A DNA stretch of 64,000 nt, taken from assembly GCF_023065955.2 (NCBI RefSeq), contig NW_026623008.1:18968001-19032000 (forward strand), written 5' to 3'. The stretch's first letter is position 1; every line of letters begins with the position of its first letter. Position numbers and translations under genes: made by a program. The notes under the pieces are model-generated. The model searched no databases, was not told where the DNA came from, and worked only from the letters and a program-made list of their open reading frames with translations. Of the stretch, positions 13,341-29,900 are shown one piece after another. Source of the DNA: Ursus arctos. Lineage: Eukaryota; Chordata; Mammalia; Carnivora; Ursidae.

Positions 13341-13839
13341 GGGTGGGGGGTTTGGCAGGGTCTCTGTTCCAAGGCTTCTTGGGGCAGCCTCCCCCCATTC
13401 CTAGCAAGTTCCATTCTTTTGTTGCCTCCTGACTGAAGTTCCCCTCAGCCCCCAGAACTTATATGTCCCTTTCAGTTGAATGGAGGATTCAGGGAGGAGG
13501 GAGCAGGGGTCGTATGGGGTGTGCTGAGCTGTGTGGGTGGCCCATTCTGTTACTGCCAACAGCACTGTCAGCTCTTGATTTACAACCCCTCCTGGTCCCC
13601 TTCCCCAGTGGCAGAGGGGAGGTGGCGGACAAGGGTCACAGGGTCTCAGGATGAGAAGAGGGCAGGGACCCTGAGGGCAGGTTTCTGGGAGTGCTGCTTA
13701 TTGGGAAGAATTTGTGGAAGGAACTTCTTAGTGAGGCAAAGGGCCCGTGTCTAATGGAAATTGCTTGGTATTACTGCAGCGAGAAGAGAAGCAAAACCTA
13801 AGAGGGAAGTTCTGATGGGCCATGAGACAGGCCATCTGA

Positions 13840-13975
13840 ACTAGTTCTGCACCGCAAGGCTAGAGACCTGGGTTTCAATCCCAGCCCCTAACTCTCAGTA
13901 AGACCTGAGCAAGCCCCTTCCTCTCTACCAGTTTCCTTTTCTGTAGAAATGGAAATGCAGAGGTAGGCGAGGTGG
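13840..13975 (+). repeat. MIR fragment
   Basis: GACCTGGGTTTCAATCCCAG, then GAGCAAGCCCCTTCCTCTC and TTCTGTAGAAATGGAAAT match the MIR layout. Confidence 0.65.
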
Positions 13976-14620
13976 TTATTTTACAGGCGGGCATTGTGGG
14001 ATCCCCTTGGCAGGGGTACAGAGGTGGTAGGTAGCTGGCTGACATGACCTGGTGGCCACCTCTCTCTCTCTCCTCATGGCCCCGCTGGGACTGGGCTGGG
14101 CAGTTGGCTGCAATTACTGGAGGCTCCTACCCTGTGGTTATATCCCTGACCTCGGGTGCATGGGGGCGGGAAGGGTGGGCCCTCCTGGAGCCAGCCTGTG
14201 GCTGGGGAGCCTTCTTGTCTTGGACTCAAAGTTGCTGGGTTGGGAAGAGGTATTTTTTCCGGTTGAGGCCACTTTCGGGAACTGAGCCGGGACCAGCCCC
14301 ATTTCCTTTTCCAAGTGTCCCACTTGCTGATGCTTAGCTCTGTGGCCAGACTGGGGCACCCTCAAAGGGGCATGTTTCTGGGTGGCCAGGGTGCCCCTGC
14401 TCAGTGTCTTTGAGGGATAGGGGAGGGGGTAAGCGGTAGCCGGAGCCTCTCCCTCAGGCATGGTACCGGCTGATTTGGATGGGGGAGGGGTGGCTGGCTG
14501 GTCCTATTCCCAGGAATGCCTGCAGGAGAAGTACAGGGACATCTACTCTCTCCCTGATCGGTCCTCTTTCCGTGTAGGCACCAGGGAGTCCCGGCCAATT
14601 GCTCTTGGTTCCTCAACTAG

Positions 14621-15502
<882 letters not shown>

Positions 15503-15785
15503 CTGCGGCCGCTGGGGAGCAGGCTCCGGGGGAGTCCGGGGTCCGGGGAGGGCGAAGGGGTGGGCCCAGGGCTGGACCCGGGCACGGGCAGGGATGCCCT
15601 GCCTCTGACGCGCCGGGTGCCTTTAGGCGAGCCCCTCCCTCTGCTTTCTTGGTTTTCCCCTGTGAACCTTGGGAGGATGGGACAAAATGATTCCGAAGGC
15701 CCTTCCCAGAGCAGACGACGGAGGGGGAGGGGGCAGCTACGTGGCCCCTGTGGAGGCCTGGGGTGGGAGATCAGAGAATCTGCAG

Positions 15786-15791
15786 AATAAA
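15786..15791 (+). terminator. FAM110D: FAM110D polyadenylation signal
   Basis: AATAAA lies 284 bases after the FAM110D stop and is followed within 40 bases by GT-rich GGGTTCGTGATGTTGG, a normal cleavage-site context. Confidence 0.8.
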
Positions 15792-15867
15792 GCCAAAATG
15801 TTATTTAAAGGGTTCGTGATGTTGGATTAGAGAGCAGATATTGAGGAAGGGGAAGGGGCGGGCTGGC

Positions 15868-16065
15868 GGGGTTACGCGCGTTGGTTTTGGAGTGCGGGTT
15901 CCGGAGTGCGGGTTCCAGGCTCACTGTGTGACTCTGGGCAAGCACTTAACCTCCCCGAATCACAGCTGCACCCCTCGGTGATCGAAGTATTTTTGAAATG
16001 GTCACAAAGCGCATGGCAAAGTGCCCGGCATACAGGAAGCGTTCGATAAGCGACAGCCACTAAGA
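15868..16065 (+). repeat. MIR
   Basis: TGTGTGACTCTGGGCAAGC, then ACTTAACCTCCCCGAATC and GTGCCCGGCATACAGGAAGC follow the MIR consensus. It starts about 80 bases after the FAM110D polyadenylation signal. Confidence 0.75.
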
Positions 16066-16394
16066 CCACCACGGAATTAGTACGAACTCTGTTATGATTA
16101 TTTCCTCCACCGACCCCGAGGTCGGTCCACACTAGATCTGGGAGCCAGGAATAGCGTGTTTAGGGAGTTCTGGGGAGGGGTTGCCTGCAGAAATCTGGGG
16201 TCCGCCGGCCCCACAAGGCCCCCATTCCTGGAGATTTGCTGCCCCCTTTTGGTTACCAGCTGTGAATGGGCTGAGATACGAAGAATCCAGAATTGAGGAC
16301 AGTAAAGGAAGGGACCCTTCAAACCAGGATTTTGCTAACCTGCAGCCTCACACCGGGCCACTGTCTTCCTTTCCCTCAAAGACACACAAGGTCA

Positions 16395-16640
16395 CTTGTT
16401 TGCCTCACACGTCCACACCTCCAAGTCCTTGCTTACGGTCCTCCTCCCTCTGCCTGGGCTACCTTCCCCTTTCTTTCCACTCACCCTTCTAAGATTACAT
16501 GTGTTCGTTCTCCTTCAGAAATTCCTGAATTCCCAGTCGGCCTCATCTCCGAGCTCCCAAGTACAGCCTTATTTTTGTGCCTCAACTTGTCACCTCGTGT
16601 GGGACCCGCTGGTCGTCTGAGTTCTCTCCCTAGTCTCTGA
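16395..16640 (+). repeat. probable L2 fragment
   Basis: Text typical of L2 3' regions (CCTGGGCTACCTTCCCCTTTC and a later CTCATCTCCGAGCTCCC). Identification is by general similarity only. Confidence 0.4.
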
Positions 16641-16997
16641 CCTTCCCCTGGTACAGGAACGGTGCAGAGCAGAGCCACAGGCAAGGTTTCTCGAATTAAA
16701 AGAGGCTGAACAGGGCGATGGGGCCTGTCCTCTGGGATTCCCCAGCTTCCTGAAAAGTTGTACCCTAAATTGGACACAATCTATCCTGACACCAGGGCTG
16801 TCTGGTCATTTTCTCCCTGTACGTTTGTGGGGGAAGGGAGTGAGGACGCTTTGAGCTGGACCCTGCCTTGAGGTTGCCCACCCAAAAGCAGTCATCCCCG
16901 CTGTCCGGACAAAGGCACGCGGTCACACGGGGTGTCGGGTCAGGGGTTTTATGGGGGTAGGGGAAGGAAGGAGCAGGGGCCCAGCTGGGCCGGCCGG

Positions 16998-21370
<4,373 letters not shown>

Positions 21371-21379
21371 TGCCCCGGG

Positions 21380-21705
21380 ATGGCGCAGAGATAGGCGGGG
21401 CGAGGCCGGACGGGAGGGCAGAGGCCGGAATCCCCCGGGGGTACGCACCACCCAGCCGCCCCCCAGCGAGAGCCTCGCCCGTGGCGGGTGACGCCGCTCT
21501 GGGCCGCGCCCGGCGCTCCGTCACTGACGTCGACGGCCGCCTGGGGGCGCTCAAGACTCGAACCGCGCGAATGACGTCATCTGAGGCGGTCTGGAGGAGC
21601 GGGCTCTGCCCCCGGGCGTCACGTGACGTCACCCAACAATCCGGAAGCTCCCACACGTGTGCGCCGGACCCGGTTCTGGGCCGCCCGGCCCCGCGGTCGC
21701 TGGCC
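21380..21705 (+). promoter_or_regulatory. ZNF593: ZNF593 CpG promoter with CRE and E-box sites
   Basis: CpG-dense DNA directly 5' of ZNF593. Two perfect CREs (TGACGTCA) lie at 21572-21579 and 21624-21631, with a CRE-half TGACGTCG at 21524. GTCACGTGAC at 21618-21627, a CLEAR/USF-type E-box, overlaps the second CRE. A CCGGAAG ETS-type site is at about 21641 and another CACGTG-like core (ACACGTGT) at about 21653. There is no TATA box, which fits a housekeeping-type start. Factor binding is inferred from motif only. Confidence 0.8.
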
Positions 21706-22435
21706 ATGGGTCGCTCCCGCCGGACCGGTGCGCACCGAGTCCACTCTCTGGCCCGCCAGATGAAGGCGAAGCGGCGGCGGCCGGACCTGGATGAGATTCA
21801 CCGCGAGCTGCGGCCCCAGGTTCCCGCACGGTCTCGGCCAGACCCGGGCTCTGAGCCCGACCCCGACCTGCCAGGGGGCGGCCTGCATCGCTGTCTGGCC
21901 TGCGCGTGAGTCCCGGCCCGGTCTGGCCTGAGTTGGAGAAGGGTAGGCGGGACGCGACGGGGGCGTGAGGTCCGGGCCCCGGGACGCTCTGGGTCTCCTC
22001 TCGTGGGACCCGTGGGTCAGCTGATCTCCCATCCCTTCAGGCTCACTGCCCGGCGTCAGGAAGAGCTAGGTTCAGGGAGGTAGGCGTACCTGAGAGCCAT
22101 CACCTCACTCTTCTTACCCACCTCCCATCCCTACAGGAGATACTTCATCGATTCCGCCACCCTGAAGATCCACTTCCGATCCAAAGACCACAAGAAAAGG
22201 TATGAAGGAGTAAGGAGACGGTTGATGGATGAGTGCTGGTTAGACAGGGCTTGCATCTGGTCAACTCCCAACTCTCACTCTTCTTTCTCCCAGGCTAAAG
22301 CAGCTGAGCGTGGAGCCCTACAGTCAGGAAGAGGCCGAAAGGGCAGCGGGAATGGGCTCTTATGTGACCCCCCAGCGACTGGCAGTGCCCACGGAAGTAT
22401 CCACTGAGGTCCCTGAGATGGACACAACACCCTGA
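21706..22435 (+). CDS. ZNF593: ZNF593, C2H2 (JAZ-type) zinc finger, ribosome-biogenesis factor
   Basis: Exons 21706-21905, 22137-22199 and 22294-22435 (200+63+142 nt) join to 134 residues, the length I recall for human ZNF593. The N-terminus [19 protein letters not shown] and basic [16 protein letters not shown] suit a nuclear/nucleolar protein. The single finger spans the exon 1/2 join: [20 protein letters not shown] with C-x2-C and then His ... H (SKDHKKR), the JAZ/Bud20 type. Yeast Bud20 is a pre-60S export factor; human ZNF593 was also reported as a modulator of Oct-2 DNA binding. The C-terminus is acidic ([18 protein letters not shown]). Splice sites are GC|GTGAGT, AG|GTATGA and CAG acceptors. 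Confidence 0.97.
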
Positions 22436-22569
22436 CCTGACCTGAGGATGCAAGGCAGGGGGGCTGCCCATGGACAGTGAGGCAAGGGCGAGGCTGGGAG
22501 AGACTGTGCCAACATTTTTTGGCCCTGGGTTTCGGGAGTGGATGGCCTCTTCTGGGTGCCCTCACCCCC

Positions 22570-22575
22570 AATAAA
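22570..22575 (+). terminator. ZNF593: ZNF593 polyadenylation signal
   Basis: AATAAA lies 135 bases after the ZNF593 stop, giving a short 3' UTR that ends before the opposite-strand gene at 22928. Confidence 0.85.
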
Positions 22576-22927
22576 GGAACTGGATAGAGAAGACTTGCCT
22601 CTGACTCTCTAACCTCCAGGCCACTCCCCCCAGCTCCTGCCCTGTGGGGTTTTCTGCTACTCTTGTTTACAGGGCCTAGGGTATCTATTCCTCACTTGGT
22701 CTAGCTTTGGAACCTACAGCCTTGCCTTCCCTCGGGGGTCCTGGCATCTGACCTGGAGCCCCCAGATGGAGCCCAGGTCAGTGAAGGGGAGGGGAGGATC
22801 AGGTTCATACTGTCCTGCTCCCCGTGAGACCAGGGACTGGCCCGCAGAAAAGAAATGGGCTCCTGAGATTGCAACCCCTGCTGAGTCACCTCCCCCAGGA
22901 CCAGGTGAGGGGCCGCCTACTTTATCC

Positions 22928-23393
<466 letters not shown>

Positions 23394-25836
23394 GGTGGAT
23401 GCCACTAGTCTCCCTGGCGGCCTGTGGGGTAGAAGCAGGAATGAGGAGTAGTGGTGTTCATGATAGGAGCGGAAATGAGTGCATAGAGGTTTCTGACCTC
23501 CCATATACATGAGAGCCATGCGTCAGAGGATGCTCACCAGCGTCCGCTCTCCCAGGTCTGGCAGGGGGCGGGGCAACTGGACCTTTAAATCTGGTCCCTT
23601 CCCCCGCCTGCCCGGTCCTGCCAGCCTCAGGAGCAGCTGTCAAGAGAGATCAGCATCAGGCCTGAGCAGCACCTCCCCCACTCACCAGGGAGGCCAGGCT
23701 GGGTAGGCAGGAGAGGCCTTGCCTGGCAGCGCTCAGGAGTCTGAGACCTGGACCAGGTACGAGGAAGGTCTCCCCAGCCCTGGTCCTGGCTCTGTCCCTA
23801 CCCCTCAGATGGTTGGATATCACCAGTCAGTCCTCAGCAAAGAAGGAGCAGGGTGCCTTATTAACCCCCCATCTTCCCAGACATTGGTAAGCCTTTTCAC
23901 TTGGTTTCTGTTGGATCAACAGCCCCTACCTTGGGAAAAGGCACATATCACTTCTTTCTCCAAGATGAAGTTCCTGCAGGGACTTTCCTATTCTTGGCTT
24001 GGGGACAGTAATAAAAGATTAGTATATACTGATTAAGAAAATTGTCCATGGCATGCTAAAAAACAGTAGCCACCTGTGCCAGGCAGTATTCTAAGAAGTG
24101 AACGTGTATTATTTAATTTGATATTAACTTTCTCATAAAGTGAAAAAAAAAAGCACATTTTCAGAATAGCATGTGGAGTATCTGCCTACGTAGAGAATGG
24201 AAACTTTACAGTGGTCCCCACTTGGGAATGGAATAGAGATATAACGACCTACTGTTAACATTTGAATGTTTTACAACAAACGTGCAGAAGTAACATCTCT
24301 AAACTCATAAAACTACCTTTAAGATAGAAGCTACCATTTACTCTACCCTTACCTGCCTAGCCCTGCCAGGTGCTGGGGGCACAAAATAAAGGCCATGTCA
24401 TGGATGTGAGGCCCCCAGTCTTTTTAGGGGAGCACGTGAGTACAGTGGTGAGTCCCTGCCTGTTTGTCCCATGCAGGACTGCGTGTTCAGGGAGGGCAGG
24501 GGCTGGCTGGCTGGCTCAGGGTAGGTGTTTGGTGAAATCAGAAAGGTGGAGACAGGTCTGTGTTTATTGGGCTTCCCCAGAGTGCTACAGGTGGGCTGTT
24601 GAAGCGGAGTGATGGAGGGACACATGCTGCACACGGTGTGAGGAGGCATGAGGCAAAGGAGGAAGCCAGAGAGGTGAGGGCTGTGTTGCACATTTGGAGC
24701 CTACTGGGTCACCAGGGAGGGAGCGAGGCCTGCAGGGACCTGCGGGGACCTTGAAAGAAGCAGCCAACAATTTGCATTCATGTCTGATGCCACATGTCAG
24801 CAGCGCTGGCCGGGTTCCAGAGAACTGGATATGTATATGAAATCATTAAATGAGGACAGCCGAAACACACACACTAGGTGAGCCATCCATAGGCCAAGTG
24901 CAGAATTTGGATTTTAGGGCAAGATCATGACAGGCTTTGAAGGCTGGGTATTGGGGCACTGGTAGGGATTCCAAAGTGACAGTCGGAAGGCCAGGCCCCT
25001 CTCCACAAAATTAAAGCAATAATACCTCAGATCTATCCCATGTGACGGATTTCGAAGTACTTCAAGGAAATCATCACAGCGCTAAGGTCTAGGTGTCCCT
25101 GTTTTAGACAGGAAGAAACAGGTTCAGAGAGGTATTGAGGTGAGGCTCCATCACACAGCAAATGGCACTGATTCTGTCTGATTCCTGGGAGTCACCTGGC
25201 CTGGGATGGTGGTGACGATGGTGATGATGGTGACCACTACAAACAGTATGTTTCAGACTTGTTCCAAGTGAAAGGCTCCTAACTGGGATTCAGAATTTAG
25301 GGGCCCCATAAACTTGGATGGGAAAAACTAATATATATTCACTAACCTGTAACCAAAACTTACCACTTCCTTCTATATGGATTGAAGTATCAGCAGTATC
25401 TATGGCTTTTTCACCTATTGAAATCACAGATATTTTATATTAAATTAAAGTTACTCAACTATCTCAATATTATATATGCTCACGAGTATTTCAAAATTGT
25501 GGTGGTTATTAACCCACTACTAAAAATTGCGCTCTTTCAGACACTCCTGCTATGTAGCTGCCATTCATGGGGCACCTCTAGGCCTAGTAGAGGGTCAGTG
25601 ACCAAATGGTGAACGTACCTATTCCCACCCCGGCGACCCGGGCTTCTCCATTACGCTCCTGCGTTCCTTATGTTTAGCTGTTAACTGGTAAATGTGTGCA
25701 AAGGGGTGAGTCAAAGACCACCCCACAGTTTAGTGTTCTTCAAGTTGACCAACAACACGCTGATACTGTAGAAACGGAAAATTTAAGTCTTATTTAATAC
25801 TGATAAACACATTACTATGTCATAAATTCATGGTGT

Positions 25837-25954
25837 ATTTTTTTTTAAGATTTTATTTTTTTGAGTACTCTCTACACCCAGTGAATGTGGGGCTTGAACT
25901 CAACCCCGAGATCAAGAGTTGCACACTCTACTGACTGAGCCAGCCAGGCACCCC
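25837..25954 (-). mobile_element. SINEC fragment
   Basis: TTTTTTTTTAAGATTTTATT tail, then GGGGCTTGAACTCAACCCCG and ACTGAGCCAGCCAGGCACCCC head, reverse orientation, with an internal deletion. Confidence 0.85.
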
Positions 25955-25978
25955 AATCATAAATTTGTGGGGTTTGGG

Positions 25979-26169
25979 TTTTTTTTTGTTTGTTTTTGTT
26001 TTTTTTAAGATTTTATGTATTTGCCAGAGAGAGAGGGAGAGCACAAGCAGGGGGAGCAGCAGGCTCCCCGCTGAGCAGGGAGCCTGGTGCAGGGACTGGA
26101 TCCCAGGATCCTGGAATCATGACCCAAGCTGAAAGGCAAATCTTAACCCCTGAGCAACCCAGGTGTCCC
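25979..26169 (-). mobile_element. SINEC, full length
   Basis: Reverse SINE with poly-T/AAGATTTTATGTATTT tail, GAGAGGGAGAGCACAAGC body and CCCAGGTGTCCC head. The flanking CATAAATTTGTG (about 25958 and 26169) is its target duplication. Confidence 0.9.
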
Positions 26170-26507
26170 ATAAATTTGTGTTTTAAATATATTTTGATTA
26201 TAATTCTCACCTTCAGCATTTTTTAAACGCTTCCAAAAGCACTATTCTGAGAAAGGGTCCATAGGTTTCACCAGACTGCCAGAGGGTCTGTGTGCCAAAA
26301 AAGAGGGAGGCTAAAAACCCCTATTCCAAAAAGTTTTAGACCTATTAATGCAGGTATTATGCACAGCAGCCCATTTTGCAGACGAACTGACGCTGGGTGG
26401 GGAGGGGCGCGGAGCTAACAAGCCGCGGAGCTGATGTTTGCAGCCAGGGCTCTGGCTCCCTAACCTCTGCTTTGTGGCTGCACTCCCTGCTCACCTTTAT
26501 GACTGAC

Positions 26508-26515
26508 TTTCTTTC

Positions 26516-26577
<62 letters not shown>

Positions 26578-26612
26578 CTTTCTTTTCTTTCTTTCTTTCT
26601 TTCTTTTTTTTT
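26508..26612 (+). repeat. (TTTC)n microsatellite
   Basis: About 100 bases of nearly pure TTTC lie 320 bases 5' of the CNKSR1 start codon. Translated lysine/glutamate-rich frames across it are artefacts. Confidence 0.97.
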
Positions 26613-26639
26613 GGCGGAGCCTAAAGGTCAAAGTGCAGT

Positions 26640-26932
26640 TTGGGGCGGGATCCCGGCCCGCCCCCAAGTCGCCTAGGTCGCACACCGGTGGCACCGCCTC
26701 CAGGCAGGCAGCCCAGCAGTCCAAGGACGCCTGAAGGGCGGGGCAGGAGGCGGGCAGGGGGCGGGCCGATGGCGGTCGCGGCGCCTCACCTGGCGGTCTA
26801 AATTGGACCCAGGTATGCCAGTGGCTCCGCCCAGCGCCCGGCCCCGGTCCCTCCCCAGGCCGGACTCCGGGAGCGGAAATTCCTGCGCGGGCGGGACCCG
26901 GCGGGAGCGGATCCCAGCGGGCGGTCTCGGCC
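26640..26932 (+). promoter_or_regulatory. CNKSR1: CNKSR1 5' region, CpG-rich promoter
   Basis: GC-rich, CpG-containing DNA (several GGGGCGGG and GGCGGGC boxes) directly 5' of the CNKSR1 ATG and directly 3' of the TTTC repeat. No TATA box was seen. The transcription start is not resolvable from sequence. Confidence 0.6.
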
Positions 26933-29900
26933 ATGGAGCCAGTAGCGACCTGGACCCCCGGGAAGGTGGCATCTTGGCTGAGAGGTGGGCCTGGGCAGAG
27001 TCGGGCTGGAGGGGCACTGCGACGGGGAGAGGAAAAGGGGAGAAGGACGAGCCAGGTCTGCCAGTTGGTTAGTCAACAAGCGATTTATAGAGCGCCTGCC
27101 AGGTACCCGGTACTGTGCTAGGCAGAAGGATCGCCGGGATGACCCCGGGGGGCCTGAGAACTCAGAGGGGTCTCCCATCGCCCCAGCATCGCCAGGGGCT
27201 GCCAGGGTGGCGGCGGGGAGGTGGTGGTTGTGTCATGAAAACAGAGGGGCGGCCCTACTGTGCCCAGGCCCACTCAATCTCCTTTATCTTCCCTCCGCCC
27301 CAGGGCTCAGTGGGCTGTTTTTAAACCCATTTTTCAGAAGCGGCAACTGACGCACTGAGCCAGGAAGTGATTTGCTTGGGCTTTGGAATAGGGCCGGTCC
27401 TCCTGTCTTTTCCCTTCTCCCCACCTTGAGATTCCCATTGAGAGAAACAGAAGGCCCAGTCAGACCGAAGGGCTTGGCGCAGCCCCACCCTGGGGGACTC
27501 AGGGGGAGGACGTGAGCCCTATTGGGTGGGAAACGGCCCAGACTGAAGCTAGGAGAGGGGAGGTGAGTCCCCACAGCCTTCCTGGTGGGGGAAGCTCCCA
27601 AAGGAGTGGAGGGAAACGGACGACGCTGCTGGCAGGCTCAGGGCTCAGGGCGATCAGCCCTGGAAAAGCAGGGATTCCGGGCTGGAGTCAGATTCCCAGG
27701 CCGAGTTCCAGGCCCCGCCCCTCCACTCACCAGCTCTGCGACCAGAGGTCTGTTTCTCTATCCATAAGATGAGAAAGTCACCAATGATCTCAGGAGGTAG
27801 ACAAAATGAGACCATCATGGCAGGTGCCTGGTCTGTGTGGCTCAGTGTAGGACACTTTGGGGAGGACGGCAGCGCAGCGGGGTCACTGTACATGGCAAAG
27901 GAGCTGCTCCGGGTCTGTAGCCACGGCGTCACAGGTCCAGGAACTCCCAGTCCAGTGTTCTTGATGTCACATGGGGAATGAGGGAGAGCTATTAATGACA
28001 CTCACATTCCCCGGCGATGGAGCCTGACATGGAAGGAATTCCTTCAAAGAGAGAGCAAGCTACTTAATCTCTGTTTGTACCAATTTTCCCATCTATAAAA
28101 TGGGGATAACAGTAGTCATTACCGTCTACATTCAGTGAGCACCAAATGTGTTAATATGTAGAAAGCCCTTAAAATTTTGCCCAGCACAGAATAAGCTTTC
28201 GATAGATATTATTCCTATTTTTGGTCTGCCTTGTCTACCCTGTGCCAGGCATGGGCTAGAATTAGAGATGAACAGTTATTTATGGCCCAGAGCTTGAGGG
28301 GCAGTGGGAGCAGGAGAGCCCCCGACCCACCCTGGGGAGTTATGGAAGGCTTCCTGGAGGGAGTTAGATTAAAAAGGGGGAGTAAAGGAGCTAGAACACT
28401 CCAGGCAGGAGAGATAGCCCATAGAAGACCCTGAGGCAAAAGGGCATTCCAGGAGCTACAGGGAGTTAGCGCTCTGGATCGAAAGTATTGGGTTTGAGGG
28501 GCTGTGCCAGGAGATGAGACTGGAGAGGCAGGTGGCGGCCTGGTCATACAGGGCCTTGTAGATCAGGTCAGAGAGTCTGGTGATGATACAATGGCAGCTC
28601 TTACCGACTACCATGAACCAGGGAATGGGCCAAGCGCTTGACATGCCTCGTGTCATCTGATACCCACATGATCAGAAAGTAGGTGCTTTTATTATTGCCA
28701 TTTCACAGGTAAGGAAACTGAGGCACAGAGCAATTAACTTACTTGCTGAGTAGTGTCATCTGTGAAATGGGCAGAACACAGCGTGGTCTCAGGACTGTGG
28801 TTAGGAACAGCTGGGAGGGAAAAGGGCTTTGTGTGAGTGAGGAAGTGGCCTAAAAGGCCACGGCACCCCTCTTCTCCCTCCAGGCCTCGATGACTCCCTG
28901 CAGGACTATTGCTTTGAGGACTGGGAGCTGTCTGGCAAGTGCCTGCTCCAGCTCTGTCCCCGAAGCCTTGAGGCTCTGACCGTGTGGCCTCTGGGCCACC
29001 AGGAGCTCATCCTGGAAGGGGTGGAACAGCTCCGGGCCCTGGTGAGTGAACGGTGGCCACGCTGGCTGCGGCTTCCAACCGCCTGGGGGTTGTGGATGGG
29101 GGGCTGGCCACTACCAGGAGACAGCCTGCCTTTTTTCTGGCACAGAGCTCTGGGCTACAGACAGAGAACCTTCAGAGCCTGACAGAGGGGTTGCTCGAGG
29201 GGACCTGTGCTTTCCAGAGCTTGGTCCGAGGCCACCTGGAAGGCTGTGCTGAGCCCCCTGCTGATGTCCTCAGTGCAGCGGTGCGGCTGGTGCGTGAGGC
29301 CCGAGTCCTCCTCTTCTGGCTCAACAGGTACCTGGGCCCCTCCTCAGCCCCTCGTTGGGCTGGCTGGTGAGGGGGCCCTTCTCATCCTTGGCCTCCTCCG
29401 GGGCCTGGGAGAGAAGAACAGAGCTTGGCTGTTGCTCAGAAGTCGTGGAGCGGGCAAAGAGGTTATCTGTGCAGGGGCACCGGGGCGCCTGGGTTCCCAC
29501 CCACCCCCAGCGTGTAATCGTAACCGTCCTAACACTGCACAGAGAGCTTCTCCACTCCCTTCAAGTGCTGCTGCTTGTCCCGCAGGTCCCAGCTCAGGTG
29601 TCACCTCCTCTGGGAAGCCTTCCCTGTTGCAGGTTCTCAGAGCTCCCTACTGTTCACAGCGGCTGGAGTTATCTCATTATTGATGTACTCATGTGTGTAA
29701 GGCCTGTCTCCCCAGCGCCTAGGACAGGGCCTGGCACGTCTTAGGCGCTTGACAGCTAAGTCCTGTGCTGAGCTCTGTCGACATATCAGTCATCTCCTTT
29801 CCCCCAAGCAGAACCCGTCAGAGCGGCTCTTCTCTCCCCCCATGCGGCGATGAGTAGTTGGCTCTGAGTGGTTCCAAGACCTGACTGGTCATCACAGCCC

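Larger units (their letters stand above)
23400..26500. other. intergenic, repeats only
   Basis: Between the micropeptide gene and CNKSR1 I see a reversed MIR-like piece at about 25090-25190 (GAAGAAACAGGTTCAGAGAG), two reverse SINEs, and old repeat-like text at 24900-24980. Upstream exons of the micropeptide gene could lie near 23400-23520. No other gene was recognised. Confidence 0.45.

Noticed and set aside
26497..26934. Lys/Glu-repeat minus-strand frame of 145 codons
   Set aside because: Its repetitive end is the TTTC microsatellite and the rest is antisense to the CNKSR1 promoter.
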